Shown in pieces: positions 46,852-56,916 of a stretch of 64,000 bases of DNA. Numbering within the stretch: position 1 is the stretch's first letter; the number at the start of each line of letters is the position of its first letter. The stretch is from Trileptium ribeirensis (lineage: Eukaryota > Nematoda > Enoplea > Enoplida > Thoracostomopsidae). The notes beneath the pieces are model-generated. The model was not told the DNA's origin and did no database searches. It saw nothing but the letters and a program-made list of their open reading frames with translations. The stretch is taken from positions 115,712-179,711 of the forward strand of contig JASANE010003284.1 in the NCBI GenBank assembly GCA_030248225.1, in the 5' to 3' direction. The position numbers were made by a program, and so were the translations under genes.

Positions 46852-48935
46852 CTATGTACTATTTCTCGCTTGTATCAATTTTATGCCGTATAATAATCCA
46901 ATCGCTATCCATGCTTACTTATCATGTACCGTAGTCTCGTGATTAGAATGAGCAAGATGAAGTCCCGCGAACAACCCTTGTGTACGCTTGGTCGCATATG
47001 TATTGTTTCGTTTCCGCCTTTCGCTTACCTGAATCTGCTGTTTGTCGGAGTACCCCCTAATATTAGCAATCGTAGTTCCGAGCAAGTAGTTAGTCCAATG
47101 GCGCCTCTTTTTATCGATAACTAACCGTATTACTTGCCGGTACTGGCTTTCGATTTGACCCATTGTTTTTCATGAGTAAGGTAAGCACAGCTGTCATTAG
47201 AAAAGGCTTCACAGTACACGCCGTGATTTGACTCAGCCGTTGGAGTTCAGTGAAAAAGGGATGACTCCGCAACCCGCCATAATTGATGCTCTGCTCATTC
47301 TTTTGTTTGCGTACCGTATCCGCGAAGTTATGCTTATTGTATCCGCCCGTACAATTCGTGTCCGTCTATACACCCATAATTTTGTGACTCATCAATAAAT
47401 GCTCAAGTGAAACCCAAGTTGTTCAAGTGTTTTGCTGACCTTTAGTGGCGATAGGTATTTAAAGGGGTGTGAAAGCCGTCACCCCAATCGACGACCCACG
47501 TTCAGGTTTGACACGCGCATCGAAGAAGCAAACCTTAGCGTGACTCGCCGATTACCCATGAATGTGTTGATTATGTTATAGGTTAAGTACGACTCGTGCG
47601 ACTCAATTAGGAAAAATGACAACTCACGCTGAGCGCCCAAAATAGGAAATTTAGACACGCGCGGATCCGACGTTAAACGTCTAGGGATTTGTCGGACACT
47701 AGTGGGGGCCACTGGCTAAATTAAATAAATCAATCGTTTCCAGAACGTGTGAATCAATTTCGATCAAACTTAAATACTCGAAATTTTACACTTCCCGGGT
47801 TAAACGTGGATAGGAAATAGCGGTCTGGTCTCTTTGGCCTGTGAGCAGGTGACGGAGCCAACCTCCCTGGGGACCTCAAAAGTAGTACCTCGTAGACTAC
47901 GTGCGCAGCCCGTCCGGAAGGATCAGAACACATCCTGTGAAGCGCTCCTGCGGCTTGCTAAGCTCCGTAATTTCTTGGGCCTGACCCGAATAAAAGAAAA
48001 TTTACCCAATAGGTCCGCCCTTGAAGTCACAATAGCCGGGGTCGTATGGGCATTATGTCTGGGAAGTGCGTAATGCAGCAGCGTCACGTCGATATTACAC
48101 ATAGAAAAGAAACTTGCAAATAACACAACAATATGTTTCAGCAAAAGTAACCCAATCAAATAAATAAAATATGAATTTTAAATAATTTGCCAATGTAGAA
48201 AAATATTTGTGATTTAGAATTTAGTTTTTCACTTTATGCAGGTTAAACAAAAGCTTAAATACTAGTCTAAAATGCTATCGATTTGCAGCAGTCTACTACC
48301 GCTGCTACGATTTGATCGGATAAAGATACATAAGTTTCAGTATTTGAAAGACATACTTTTGTTTTATAAGATGTTGGTATCAATTCGTTATGGTTTTAAC
48401 ACAGGAACGTGTATTCTTCGTAAAATTCCCGCATTAAGACTCAGTGGTACTACAGAATGAACAGTGGTACTGCGAGATGTTTAGCGTTTCATAATATACG
48501 TCAGAATACGTCAAAGCCTTTTCTACTAGTACTAGCTAGAAATAAATGTACCGTGTCGCATAAAACAACAAAACGAAAAAATCAACCAAAATTTATCTAC
48601 ATCCGAACATGTTTCAAACCAATTTTAATAAACTTCATTTCCACTGTCGAATAAATTTAAGAAGCATGCTAAAAATTTCGAACACTTTCGAACGAAATTC
48701 GAACACAATTAAAATAAAAAATTTTCCAAACACCGACCAAATATCGAACGTGCAATGTTCATTTCTGGCGAATACATACGTTGCTTTGCCATTTCTGTTC
48801 CACAAGCGTACTCATAACTAATAATACACATCCGCACAATCATTTCCGACTGCTGTTTATTCAGCATCTGCGAAAAAACCTAGTTTGAAGTATACCGCAG
48901 TGGAATTGCAGCTAGATTATTACAACAGCCAGTAC

Positions 48936-49108
48936 CTCAGTAAACAAAACTTTCATCGATGGCAAATGAATCATTTTCACGCTAATATTAGTCCAGAATC
49001 CGAGTGCGCAAACGTCAGATCGTGATGAATTGCCAATCGGTGAAATATCCATACAAGCAATTTCATTATCCATTTCTGTCTGAGCTGCTTGGGTTATGCT
49101 CGACTCGC
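48936..49108 (-). CDS. DDB1: DDB1 exon, about human residues 522-580
   Basis: 173 bp. Two bases complete a glycine codon after CACTTTAG, and the exon leaves in phase 0 through GAG then GTACTG. It encodes ESSITQAAQTEMDNEIACMD, ISPIGNSSRSDVCALGFWTN and ISVKMIHLPSMKVLFTE. Human has TEMEHEVACLDITPLG, GLWTDIS and LPSFELLHKE at these places. BPB propeller, the CUL4-binding one. Confidence 0.97.
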
Positions 49109-49516
49109 CTAAAGTGCTTGATTTATGTATATTTTTTAGCATTTAAACTAATATACTTGAAATATGCGACAGGCAAGTTTATAAGGTTCTGGCAGTATAA
49201 GTCCTATGGTTGACATAAACACACTTTACATACCAGTAACAAACCATTTCACTCAAAATCTAAAATGCCGTTATTACATAGACTTAGAATATCTGAGAAA
49301 GCGCAAGCCAAAATCTTCAACATTAATGCGTACTCGGCGAAAAGCAGCTATTTTATAAGTATAATCTTGTATTTTAGAAAAAGAGGAGCTTACACTTCAA
49401 TTTAACAACATAAACAAATTCAAATGTTTACAGTGCTGGGGCACATAGTTCAACTGGGATTCCGGTTCAAACCTAAATATAGCATAAGACAAATCAACGA
49501 TAACGTCATAACGTAC
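49109..49516 (-). other. DDB1 intron between exons 49517-49780 and 48936-49108
   Basis: At 408 bp this is the shortest intron here. Its stretch 49270-49370 is the start of a unit that is repeated from 50160 onward. Confidence 0.8.
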
Positions 49517-50680
49517 CGATTTCTAGATAAAACATCTCTCGTCCGGACGCGACTAACACTTGCTGTCCCGTCGGATTAGCGGTTACTACCGATATCGCCT
49601 TCGACTTTGGATGTCGCCACTCTGAAATGAGGCCATTTCCATCGCTAGCCGGACGCATTCCCGACACAAGTCGTACTGCGCTATCAGTAACAATAACAAT
49701 ATTCTTATCAAAGTTTCCAGCATAAAAGGTTTGTTCGGCCGACGTTGCACCTACGATTTCTGTTTCCTCGACCTCTTCACCTAAAATAGGCATATGATAA
49801 CAACAATGTGATGCCAAGCACTAAAGCTTTCCTTTTCTTCTCTCGCTACTATAAAGACAGTGAGAAAACTAATCTTTTCAGCGTATGTTTATTCCTGCTT
49901 CACTACTTTTAGAACTAACTTTTTTCAGCAGATATTATGACTGTACTAAGTAGATTTCGATAATTTTTTTTGTTCGACAACAAAATTGATCATGATTGGT
50001 CTTTTGTTAAACGCTAAGAAGGCTAACACCATATTCCGAGTCAAAACGGCCGAAACAAGTTTTGAAGATTCCTTACGAAAACATGAATACGGTTGTATCT
50101 GTATTCCGCAGCCCGTCTCGTACTCGCGATAGAGGCGCCGTGGCATCCAAAAGCAGAGACGTTATTACATAAACTTAAAATATCTGAGAAAGCGCAAGCC
50201 TAAATCTTACAATATTAATGCGTACTCATGCGGAAAGCAGCTATTTTATATTATTGTATTATAGAGGCATATGATAACATATTGTATTATATAGGCATAT
50301 GATATATTGTATTATATAGGCATATGATAACAACAATGTTATGCCAAGCACTAAAGCCTTCTTTTTTCTTCTCTCGCAACCCTAAAGATAGTGAGGAAAT
50401 GAATCTTTTCAGGGTATGATTATTTCTGTGTGACTACTTTAGGAACCAACTTTTCTCAGCCGATATTACGACTGTACTAAGTGGATAGATTTCAATAACA
50501 AAATTGATGAATATTGGTCTTTAGTTAAACCCTAAAAGGGTTGACCCCATATTCCGAGTCAAAATGGCCCAAACTGGTTTTGTTTGAAGGTTCCTTTGAC
50601 GGTTGTATCTGTATTCCGCAGCCCGTCTCGTACTGCGACAGAGGTGCCGTGGCATCCAAAAACAAAGACCAATATCTGCA
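49270..50680. repeat. Tandem duplication that once included a DDB1 exon
   Basis: The unit begins with GTTATTACATAGACTTAGAA and ATATCTGAGAAAGCGCAAGCC at 49270 and again at 50160. Then come AATATTAATGCGTACTC, AAAGCAGCTATTTTATA, GGCATATGATAACAACAATG, ATGCCAAGCACTAAAGC and the R3 phrase ATTCCGCAGCCCGTCTCGTA in both. The left copy contains exon 49517-49780. In the right copy the exon is absent and three short repeats of ATTGTATTATATAGGCATAT stand in its place (50265-50325). Confidence 0.85.
49517..49780 (-). CDS. DDB1: DDB1 exon, about human residues 440-521
   Basis: 264 bp, entered after CTATTTTAG with two bases of a glycine codon and left after one base through GTACGT. It encodes EEVEETEIVGATSAEQTFYA, NIVIVTDSAVRLVSG, GLISEWRHPKSKAISVV and QVLVASGREMFYLEI. 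GEEVEETE, xITSxSVRLVS and LVSEW are DDB1 BPB signatures. It is the only exon to lie in a duplicated segment, and the other copy has lost it. Confidence 0.98.
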
Positions 50681-50830
50681 ATCAGCTCACAGAGATTTAC
50701 CATTTTGCTGAACATCACTGTTTGTGCGACCACTCCTACAACTGCTGTGGGCTCGAATGTTGTCAGTCATGAGTTTTCCAGAAATATCGATTTTACGCAT
50801 TTCGGCGCGTTATTGAGGGTCGTTCTAAAC
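50440..50830 (+). repeat. Dispersed repeat R3, separated from R2 by a LINE
   Basis: TATTCCGCAGCCCGTCTCGT, then AATCAGCTCACAGAGATTTA and CCAGAAATATCGATTTT match 8040-8210. In that copy R3 runs straight into R2; here the LINE follows and R2 resumes at about 52195 with GTCTATTAGGTTATACGC. Confidence 0.7.
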
Positions 50831-50839
50831 TAACAGCAA

Positions 50840-52190
50840 TTCAGTACTAAACGACAAAGCGCAAGAAGATGATGATTTTCCCAATCTGGAAGAAGTGCAA
50901 CCAGCAGCTTGAGCACTGAAGTATGAGCACGCAGCAGGAATTGATAACGTCCCATCAGAACTATTGAATTGTGATGGCAGCATCACAATTAGGTACTAAC
51001 CAAGATCTGCAATAAAATCTGGAGACCAGATCAGTGACTGTCATCCTAGACTCACTGGTGACAACAATACCCAAGAAAGGCAATCTCCAGCAGTACCATC
51101 TGCCTCATCAGTCACCCGAGAAAGGTGATGCACAAGGCCATGCACAACAGACTGAACCATTTGGGAAAAAGCATAATCGCCGAAGAACCATCGTAAGTTT
51201 TAGGGAAGGACGAAGCATAGTCGAGCTGATATTCAACCTTCACGTCTTGTTCGAAAGTTCCATCAACATCAGAGAGAACTGTCAAAGAGTCGGGGTTCGA
51301 CAAGGGTACTTACTCTCCCCAAAATTGTTCAACATCTTCTTGGAGAGAATCATGACAGACGCACTCGAAGATTTCACTGGTACAGCCATTATCGGAGACC
51401 GCCCCTTCAACAACCTCCGTTTTGGGACCATATCGATAAAGTGGCAGCTATCGAAGCTGATCTTTAGGACCTGGTAAAATGCTTGGTCACAACTTCATCC
51501 AGGTGTGGCATGGAAATTAATAGGGAGAAAACAAAGTTCACGACAAAAAGCCACAATGGAATAACAGTAGACATCAAGATCAACAATCATAAATTAGAGT
51601 CAGTAAGCCAGTCCAAATGCCTGGAAGCGTACACCACACATAAAGGTTCCAGGCCAGAAGTAATAGCAAGGATCGCAATCACCACTGCGGCTCTAGCCAG
51701 ACTAGGACCTATCTGGCATGACAAGAACGTGACGCTGCAGACCAATATCAGATTTATAGTACACTCGTTATCTACATCTTTTTGTAAGCATGTGAGGCAC
51801 CGACTTTGATAGCCGATCTTGAGAACAAAATCCAAGCAGAAGAAATGAGATCCTTCCGCAAGATCCTTTGCATCAGCTTTAAAGACCATCACCAAACGAA
51901 CAGGTACACAAAAGGACCATACAGTGCTCAAGACCCTATGAAGAACTGCTAACAACTGTAAAGCGCAGAAAACTACACTGGTATGGTCATGACTTACAAT
52001 TGGACGACTTTTCAAGACTGTCCTGCAAGGCATAGTGGAGGTGAAGAGGAGAAAAGGCAGACAGAAGATGTAAAGAGATAACATCAATGAGAGGACGGGG
52101 AGCGATATCGCTGCGACACAAGCACAGACCCAGGCGGCGACCCGACGACCCAGCCGCGGGTCGAGGGATTCGTAAGTTGTAACCTAACAA
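50840..52190 (+). mobile_element. Degraded non-LTR retrotransposon (reverse transcriptase to C-terminus)
   Basis: Blocks in order are HAAGIDNVPSELL, ETTIPKKG-like wording (TTIPKKGNLQQY), GVRQGYLLSPKLFNIFLERI, MTDALEDFTGTAIIGDRPFN, CGMEINREKTKFTTKS, LESVSQSKCLE, PEVIARIAITTAALARLGPI and FRKILCISFKDH. Known elements of this group read GVRQGCLLSPTLFNIFLERIMTDAL, LRFADDI, GMEISxEKTK and FKYLGSxxS. The YADD/FADD motif is lost here (RFGTISIK). The copy is 5'-truncated, frameshifted and antisense to DDB1. The clade (RTE- or CR1-like) is left open. Confidence 0.88.
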
Positions 52191-52199
52191 AGAGTGTCT

Positions 52200-52650
52200 A
52201 TTAGGTTATACGCAGAATACGATGGTTCCGTTATCTAAAGCTCAGCTCTAATGGTTGATGGTTTTTTCTATCCGACCATCAAAGGTTTTAGAGCTCTCTG
52301 TGTTGCATACACATCAAACGCAAATCCTGTTATAAATGATCACATAATAAGTATAATGGATGGAGCCAAACATGCTTCATTTCACCCTCGCTTGTGAGAT
52401 ACCAGTGTATTGCCTGCAGGGAATCAAGAACGGCCTATATAAGTTTAAGGTACGCTGAATAGGAAAGTTTTGTTATCTAAAAAACAAACAAAATATTCAT
52501 GCCTTTCGGTGGTTTTCAATGGATTTAAGGTTGACGCAATCGATTTATATCATACAGTGTATGTACCATACGTTTTCAATGAAGTTCAGGTCGACTATGG
52601 GCGAACCCGATTTATCGAAAAAGATTAATAAAATCTTGTTAATCTGTCGT
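52200..52650 (+). repeat. R2 repeat, second locus
   Basis: AGAATACGATGGTTCCGTTA then TCTAAAGC, later GTTTTGTTATCTAAAAAAC, ATTCATGCCTTTCGGTGGTT and TTCAATGGATTTAAGG match the R2 units at 8250-9070. A following part (52280-52430: ACACATCAAACGC, CATTTCACCCTCGCTTG) matches 9060-9180. Confidence 0.65.
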
Positions 52651-53464
52651 TACTTATTTGGTCATTCATTGTTTTATACGCTTTCAGATAAACTATAGGT
52701 TTTGTAACAGAATAGGTGGTGCTCCGTAACTATAAGACTGACATTATAATGTTTGAGGGATTCCGCAGTTTATTGGGCGACATATGCAACATCCAATACA
52801 AGATTGTTATAGGTGTTTACACATAATGACAACTATAGATATAACCACGCTGTCTCCGCTTCACCATTTTACCATCGCTTGCTATACTACACTTATAGTA
52901 TTTGATTACCTACCCCGGGTTAGTAAGTGCTTTCACGTATACCGTCGTTGAAATATGTACTATGGAATCTTCAAATCCGAGTGTTTCATTTTGGTTGTCC
53001 TCGGTTGGCAAAGGGTGCTACCCGGCAAAATAAGCTTTTTCTTAGCTTAAGGGTTTACAGTTTCTAGCGTCAAACGATTCTCAGCACTCTGAAATAATCA
53101 AAATTGTTCTACTTTGTGGGGTCTGGAGTACATGGGATTAGCTGACAAAGATACATTTGACAGCTGTTCTTTGTCTCAAGATGCTGAGCACAGCCGGTTT
53201 GGTCGTAGCTTAAATAATGGTACATACAGCTAACAAATATACAATTAAAAAGAGCAAAATATCAAAAATTAAATACTTAGTGTTTGATTGATCAGCGTTA
53301 TCTCTCTGTGTTATAAACTAGTTAGTTAAGGTAGAGAAATAGCTGCAGGAAAAATAAAACCGCTAATGAAAGTTATGTGAACCCAATCCCAATTTATGGT
53401 AGTCCAGCAGCAGACATGTTGTGCTTTAAACAAACAGAAGACCATTATAACATATTATACTCGC

Positions 53465-53591
53465 CTGAAAGCATCAGAAAACGTGACTGTCCCACAAACG
53501 AAATTACGAGAATATTTTGATAGACGTCTGAAGTGTCGTACCGAAGAGACCAAAGACCTTTGATTCCTGTTAGGTCGATGCTAGCGTGTTC
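53465..53591 (-). CDS. DDB1: DDB1 exon, about human residues 398-439
   Basis: 127 bp, entered after TTATTTTAG in phase 0. It encodes [20 protein letters not shown], then [17 protein letters not shown] plus the first base of a glycine codon. Human reads EHASIDLPGIKGLWPLR and LVLSFVGQTRVLMLNG. The exon joins GEEVEE of the next exon only if it ends at 53465, where the intron starts with GC. It is too short for most gene-finding by open frame. Start of BPB. Confidence 0.95.
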
Positions 53592-55294
53592 CTAAAATAA
53601 CAGAATTTCATTAAACATTCTGACACGACAAACTCGAAGCACTATATTCAATTCACCACAAATCGACGGTACTTTAGGTTTAACCAAATTGGCGGAAGTT
53701 GTCCTCTGGTAAAAAAGATACCTTACTTGTCAAAATATAGGGCTCCACCGATTTAATGTCCTCTGCCACAAATATTTATTTTCTGTATGTCAACAACCCA
53801 AGCTTATACACAAAAAGATATATTTTTTAAAAATTCCATTCTGAAGCTAAAATTTTGATTAAATCATGTAAATATTAGTTAAAATAGATGTTTTTGGAGC
53901 ATTTATGACACGATGTATTTAAAATTTCAAAACACTGCAATTTGAAAATTTTGTACGTGTAAGCCCCACGACATAAGAGATGTCCCCGTATCACGCACCT
54001 TTAACATCCGATTCTGACCCACCGGTTCCATTTATATCTTTCTGCCAAATGTTCGGTGGATGGAGAAGAAATTAACTAAACTACGAAGACTACCCAGTAA
54101 TAAATGCAGTAATATGCAATGAACAATATTGCAGACTTCTGCAGTAAGAAAATGCAATAGTACTGCACTGATAATCGAAACCGCCAATGAATTTTTGGAA
54201 CTAAATGCAACTTGGCACTGCTGTACTCAAAACGTTGTGGAAGTAGCTGAAAAAGTGGTCTATTGCTAGCTCATGCAGCAACGAATTGCTTTGCGTGAAG
54301 CTACTAGTTAGCATCTCGCAAGCTACGGTGAAACGGAGTGAGCATCGTTTCATTATGTGTAATCAACGTGTAACAGGCCTTGTATTTTACCACCCTAAAA
54401 CTTCTGGAACTCTTGAAGCTTTATAATCCCGTCTGATAGGAGTTAAGGAACATCACCCGTTGCGGGTGCCACAAAACCAATAGGTTAGCTGAAAGCTTAG
54501 AAAATATCGCCTAAGACCCCAGTAAGTGTGGAAAGACGAACGTTCTTTCGGTTAATTAAGTTCACTGATGGTACACCTTAAAACCATTGGAAACGCGTCA
54601 GTAAACAACTAAAGCCATTCTATTCAGCATCATGAAAAAATGGTGTGCACTCCAGATTATCGAACTATCGTATTTAGCCTTAAATTTTTGATGCCCTGCA
54701 CTTAGCACACAACCAAATAAATAAATACAGACTATAGTTCGTCGACTCTAAACCCACTAAAGTCCACTGAAAGTGCAAAAAATATTAGCGTTAGCCTATA
54801 GGTCACCAACCCATCCTATTGTAATCAGCGAACTGAAAAAACGTATATAGCGCTTCCTTAGTGCCCTGCACGTGGTACATAACAAAACAAATGGACCATA
54901 CTTTAGAAATCAGGTTCGTCGACTGTAAAAACCTTGAAATTCTAAATAAGAAACCGTGAAATTTTAGATGGCCTTTACTAGATAATAAAGCCATCGTAAT
55001 TATTATCCGTGGTAACCGAATAACCACTGTTTAACTTTAAAGACATGCTTCATGGAGAATAAAACACAATGTAAAATTTGTTTTGCTCCTTAGGGTGTCT
55101 GAGTATAAGAAGCGATTTTTGTTATCACTTTTATGCTGTCATTATGAACGCTTAGCACACGGCTTCTGTCGCCATCCATGATCAGGAGCCGAGACAATCG
55201 CGTATGCCATTAAAATGTCCAGTAATCATATAATCCATACAGTGCAGTAAATAACCATGTCGCCAAGAGCACAAGACAACAAGAAGAAACTAAC
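53592..55294 (-). other. DDB1 intron between exons 55295-55416 and 53465-53591
   Basis: A 1.7-kb intron with an R2-flank fragment in reverse orientation (54290-54400: CTAGTTAGCATCTCGCAAGC, TGAAACGGAGTGAGCATCGT) and the second TGCCCTGCACG repeat (54600-55060). Nothing else is recognised. Confidence 0.7.
54600..55060. repeat. Dispersed repeat with TGCCCTGCACG motif, copy 2
   Basis: TTGATGCCCTGCACTTAGCA, then CACAACCAAATAAAT, recurs about 175 bp later as TTAGTGCCCTGCACGTGGTA and CATAACAAAACAAATG. Both match 2050-2110 at the left end of the window. Confidence 0.65.
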
Positions 55295-55416
55295 CTGGAT
55301 GCCGATACCGTTTCGTATAATCCGCAGAGAACCTTCTTTAAATACACCGGAGCATGTCACCAGCTGACCTTGACCTTGCCGTTCCAGATCGACAACCACC
55401 ATATCAACAATTGGCC
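55295..55416 (-). CDS. DDB1: DDB1 exon, about human residues 357-397
   Basis: 122 bp. Two bases complete a glycine codon after TATGTTAG, and it leaves in phase 0 through CAG then GTTAGT. It encodes [20 protein letters not shown] and [20 protein letters not shown], almost identical to human ([34 protein letters not shown]). This is the BPA-BPB junction and the best conserved exon in the window. Confidence 0.99.
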
Positions 55417-56768
55417 CTAACATAATTTCCACTACATTAAATTGGCCTTTATCACCAGTTCCGTACGACAAGTTCACTGAATAGGTAATTTAGCAACTCT
55501 AGCTCAGTTTGAGGTATCGTAGCTCTGTTACAAACTGTGTACAAAATATTCGTATAAGTAACGGCCATTAACTTGAACGATTCGGCAAATCTAAATTTGA
55601 ATTAATTGAAAATATTCTTGAGCACTACGCTGAGTTATTAATCACAGAAAATAAAAATGCTAAAACAAAAGTGATACTCTGCAGACTCAACGTAGCGTAA
55701 AAATTTTCAACAAAATGATGAAATACACGAAAAAGTACAGTCAAAACCTTCGTCTGATTCAAATTAAAACGAAGCCTAAAAGTATTTTGATTAAAACAAA
55801 TTTCCATCAATATAGATTTTAGCTCAATTAAGTGAATTCCAAATTAAGAAATATCGATTTCGATTGACCGCGTTTGTCTTTGAGAGTGACTATGCTATTA
55901 AAACATTTCTAAATTCTCCACTAAGTAGAGCAAATTTGCATTTAGAAATCAGTAATATCAAAAATTATGTAATAATTGCAAAATCGAAAAATACAGTCTT
56001 TAACATATCGTCGGACGTTGCTTGTTGGTAAAAAAATTATACCAATTTTGCAGTGTAAAAATATTTAACCGCACAAGATTTCTTTCATCAGAAACATGTA
56101 ACTACATGGCTTGTGGTACACAAACAAAAACACCTAACACAGATAACTTAACTCGAGCTTTTGAAGGACAAATTCAGTTTAAAGAGTTTTAATTATTTTG
56201 AATATGGAATAACTTATAATATAAAATATTGTACATTACGGAATGTATATTATACATTATCAAAAGCTCCATACAAACACTTTATTTAAGCAGATTATTC
56301 GAACGGATTGAGTTTAACTGGGAAACAAAATTTTCATGCACTTCTCATCAATATACCATTTGGCGGCTTTTCACAAATTTTCCAGTTAGCAAAACCAAAG
56401 AAGCTTTCTCCAAATCGGAGGTCCTCCATCAGTTCTGGCTCGATTCCCTTATGAATTTTGCATCAGGGTGCCTTCCGGCTGATGCATCTTCGTTCAGGGT
56501 CCGTCGAGATGCTTCACCCAAAATCTAACATAACAAATGCCACCGATTGAGTACTATGTCATTCTGCTATACCTGAACTATCGACATTTTGAGTTATAAC
56601 GCTTCACAGAGAAGTTATATAAAGAAACACAGATTTCGGGCAAATATCAAATAGCACCTGTAAAATACGTTTATCTGCGTACAAAAAATAAGTTTTCATA
56701 CTTCAAACATTGTCACTGCGCATAAAATAAAATATGTTTTGATTACACAGTTTTTTCATCGTGCATAC
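55417..56768 (-). other. DDB1 intron between exons 56769-56916 and 55295-55416
   Basis: A 1.35-kb AT-rich intron. A plus-strand frame at 56229-56528 ends in a GC-richer part (56440-56520) but has no recognised domain. No repeat shared with the rest of the window was noticed. Confidence 0.6.
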
Positions 56769-56916
56769 CTAAATTGGTAAAGCTATCCAGAAGCGTTACG
56801 AACGAGCCAGTTTCATTCGGTTCTACGGTCAATCGAATCAACTGTGAATCGCCAAGGCGGCTGCCGACAAACACGACGCCGTTATCCAAGTATGTTATAC
56901 ATTCCGGAATTGAAAT
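56769..56916 (-). CDS. DDB1: DDB1 exon, about human residues 307-356
   Basis: 148 bp, acceptor ATATTCAG in phase 0, donor G then GTATGC after one base of a glycine codon. It encodes [40 protein letters not shown] and TLLDSFTNL. [22 protein letters not shown] is a DDB1 signature in BPA, and [13 protein letters not shown] is the fly wording. Confidence 0.99.

Larger units (their letters stand above)
41618..48099 (+). mobile_element. Palindrome-dense non-coding element, copy C (6.5 kb)
   Basis: The copy starts TGTAACAGATCCATACGG and ends GTCACGTCGATATTACA, with a perfect CATA duplication (41614-41617 and 48100-48103). It lacks most of the central part, including the double-hairpin array (the join is near 45150), which explains its smaller size. 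An inverted copy of the 5' end, CCGTATACGGTCCTGTTACA, stands at 43990-44009. No coding sequence is recognised. It is the cleanest copy for terminal features. Confidence 0.9.
40421..48935 (-). other. DDB1 intron between exons 48936-49108 and 40277-40420
   Basis: An 8.5-kb intron, three quarters of which is element copy C (41618-48099). The flanks 40421-41617 and 48100-48935 are AT-rich and hold no recognised feature apart from a TTCGAAC-rich patch near 48680-48740. Confidence 0.75.
49781..53464 (-). other. DDB1 intron with GC donor, between exons 53465-53591 and 49517-49780
   Basis: A 3.7-kb intron. The only donor that keeps the frame is CAG then GCGAGT; the acceptor is CTATTTTAG. It holds the partial tandem duplication, R3 copies (49920-50165, 50440-50830), a LINE (50840-52190) and R2-type wording (52200-52650). 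Nothing further is recognised in 52900-53464. Confidence 0.75.

Noticed and set aside
46618..46942. Tyrosine/isoleucine-rich coding frames
   Set aside because: They are produced by the (TA)n microsatellite at 46806-46848.
41618..48099. Complete LTR retrotransposon with two LTRs
   Set aside because: The 5' sequence does not recur in direct orientation at the 3' end in any of the three copies.
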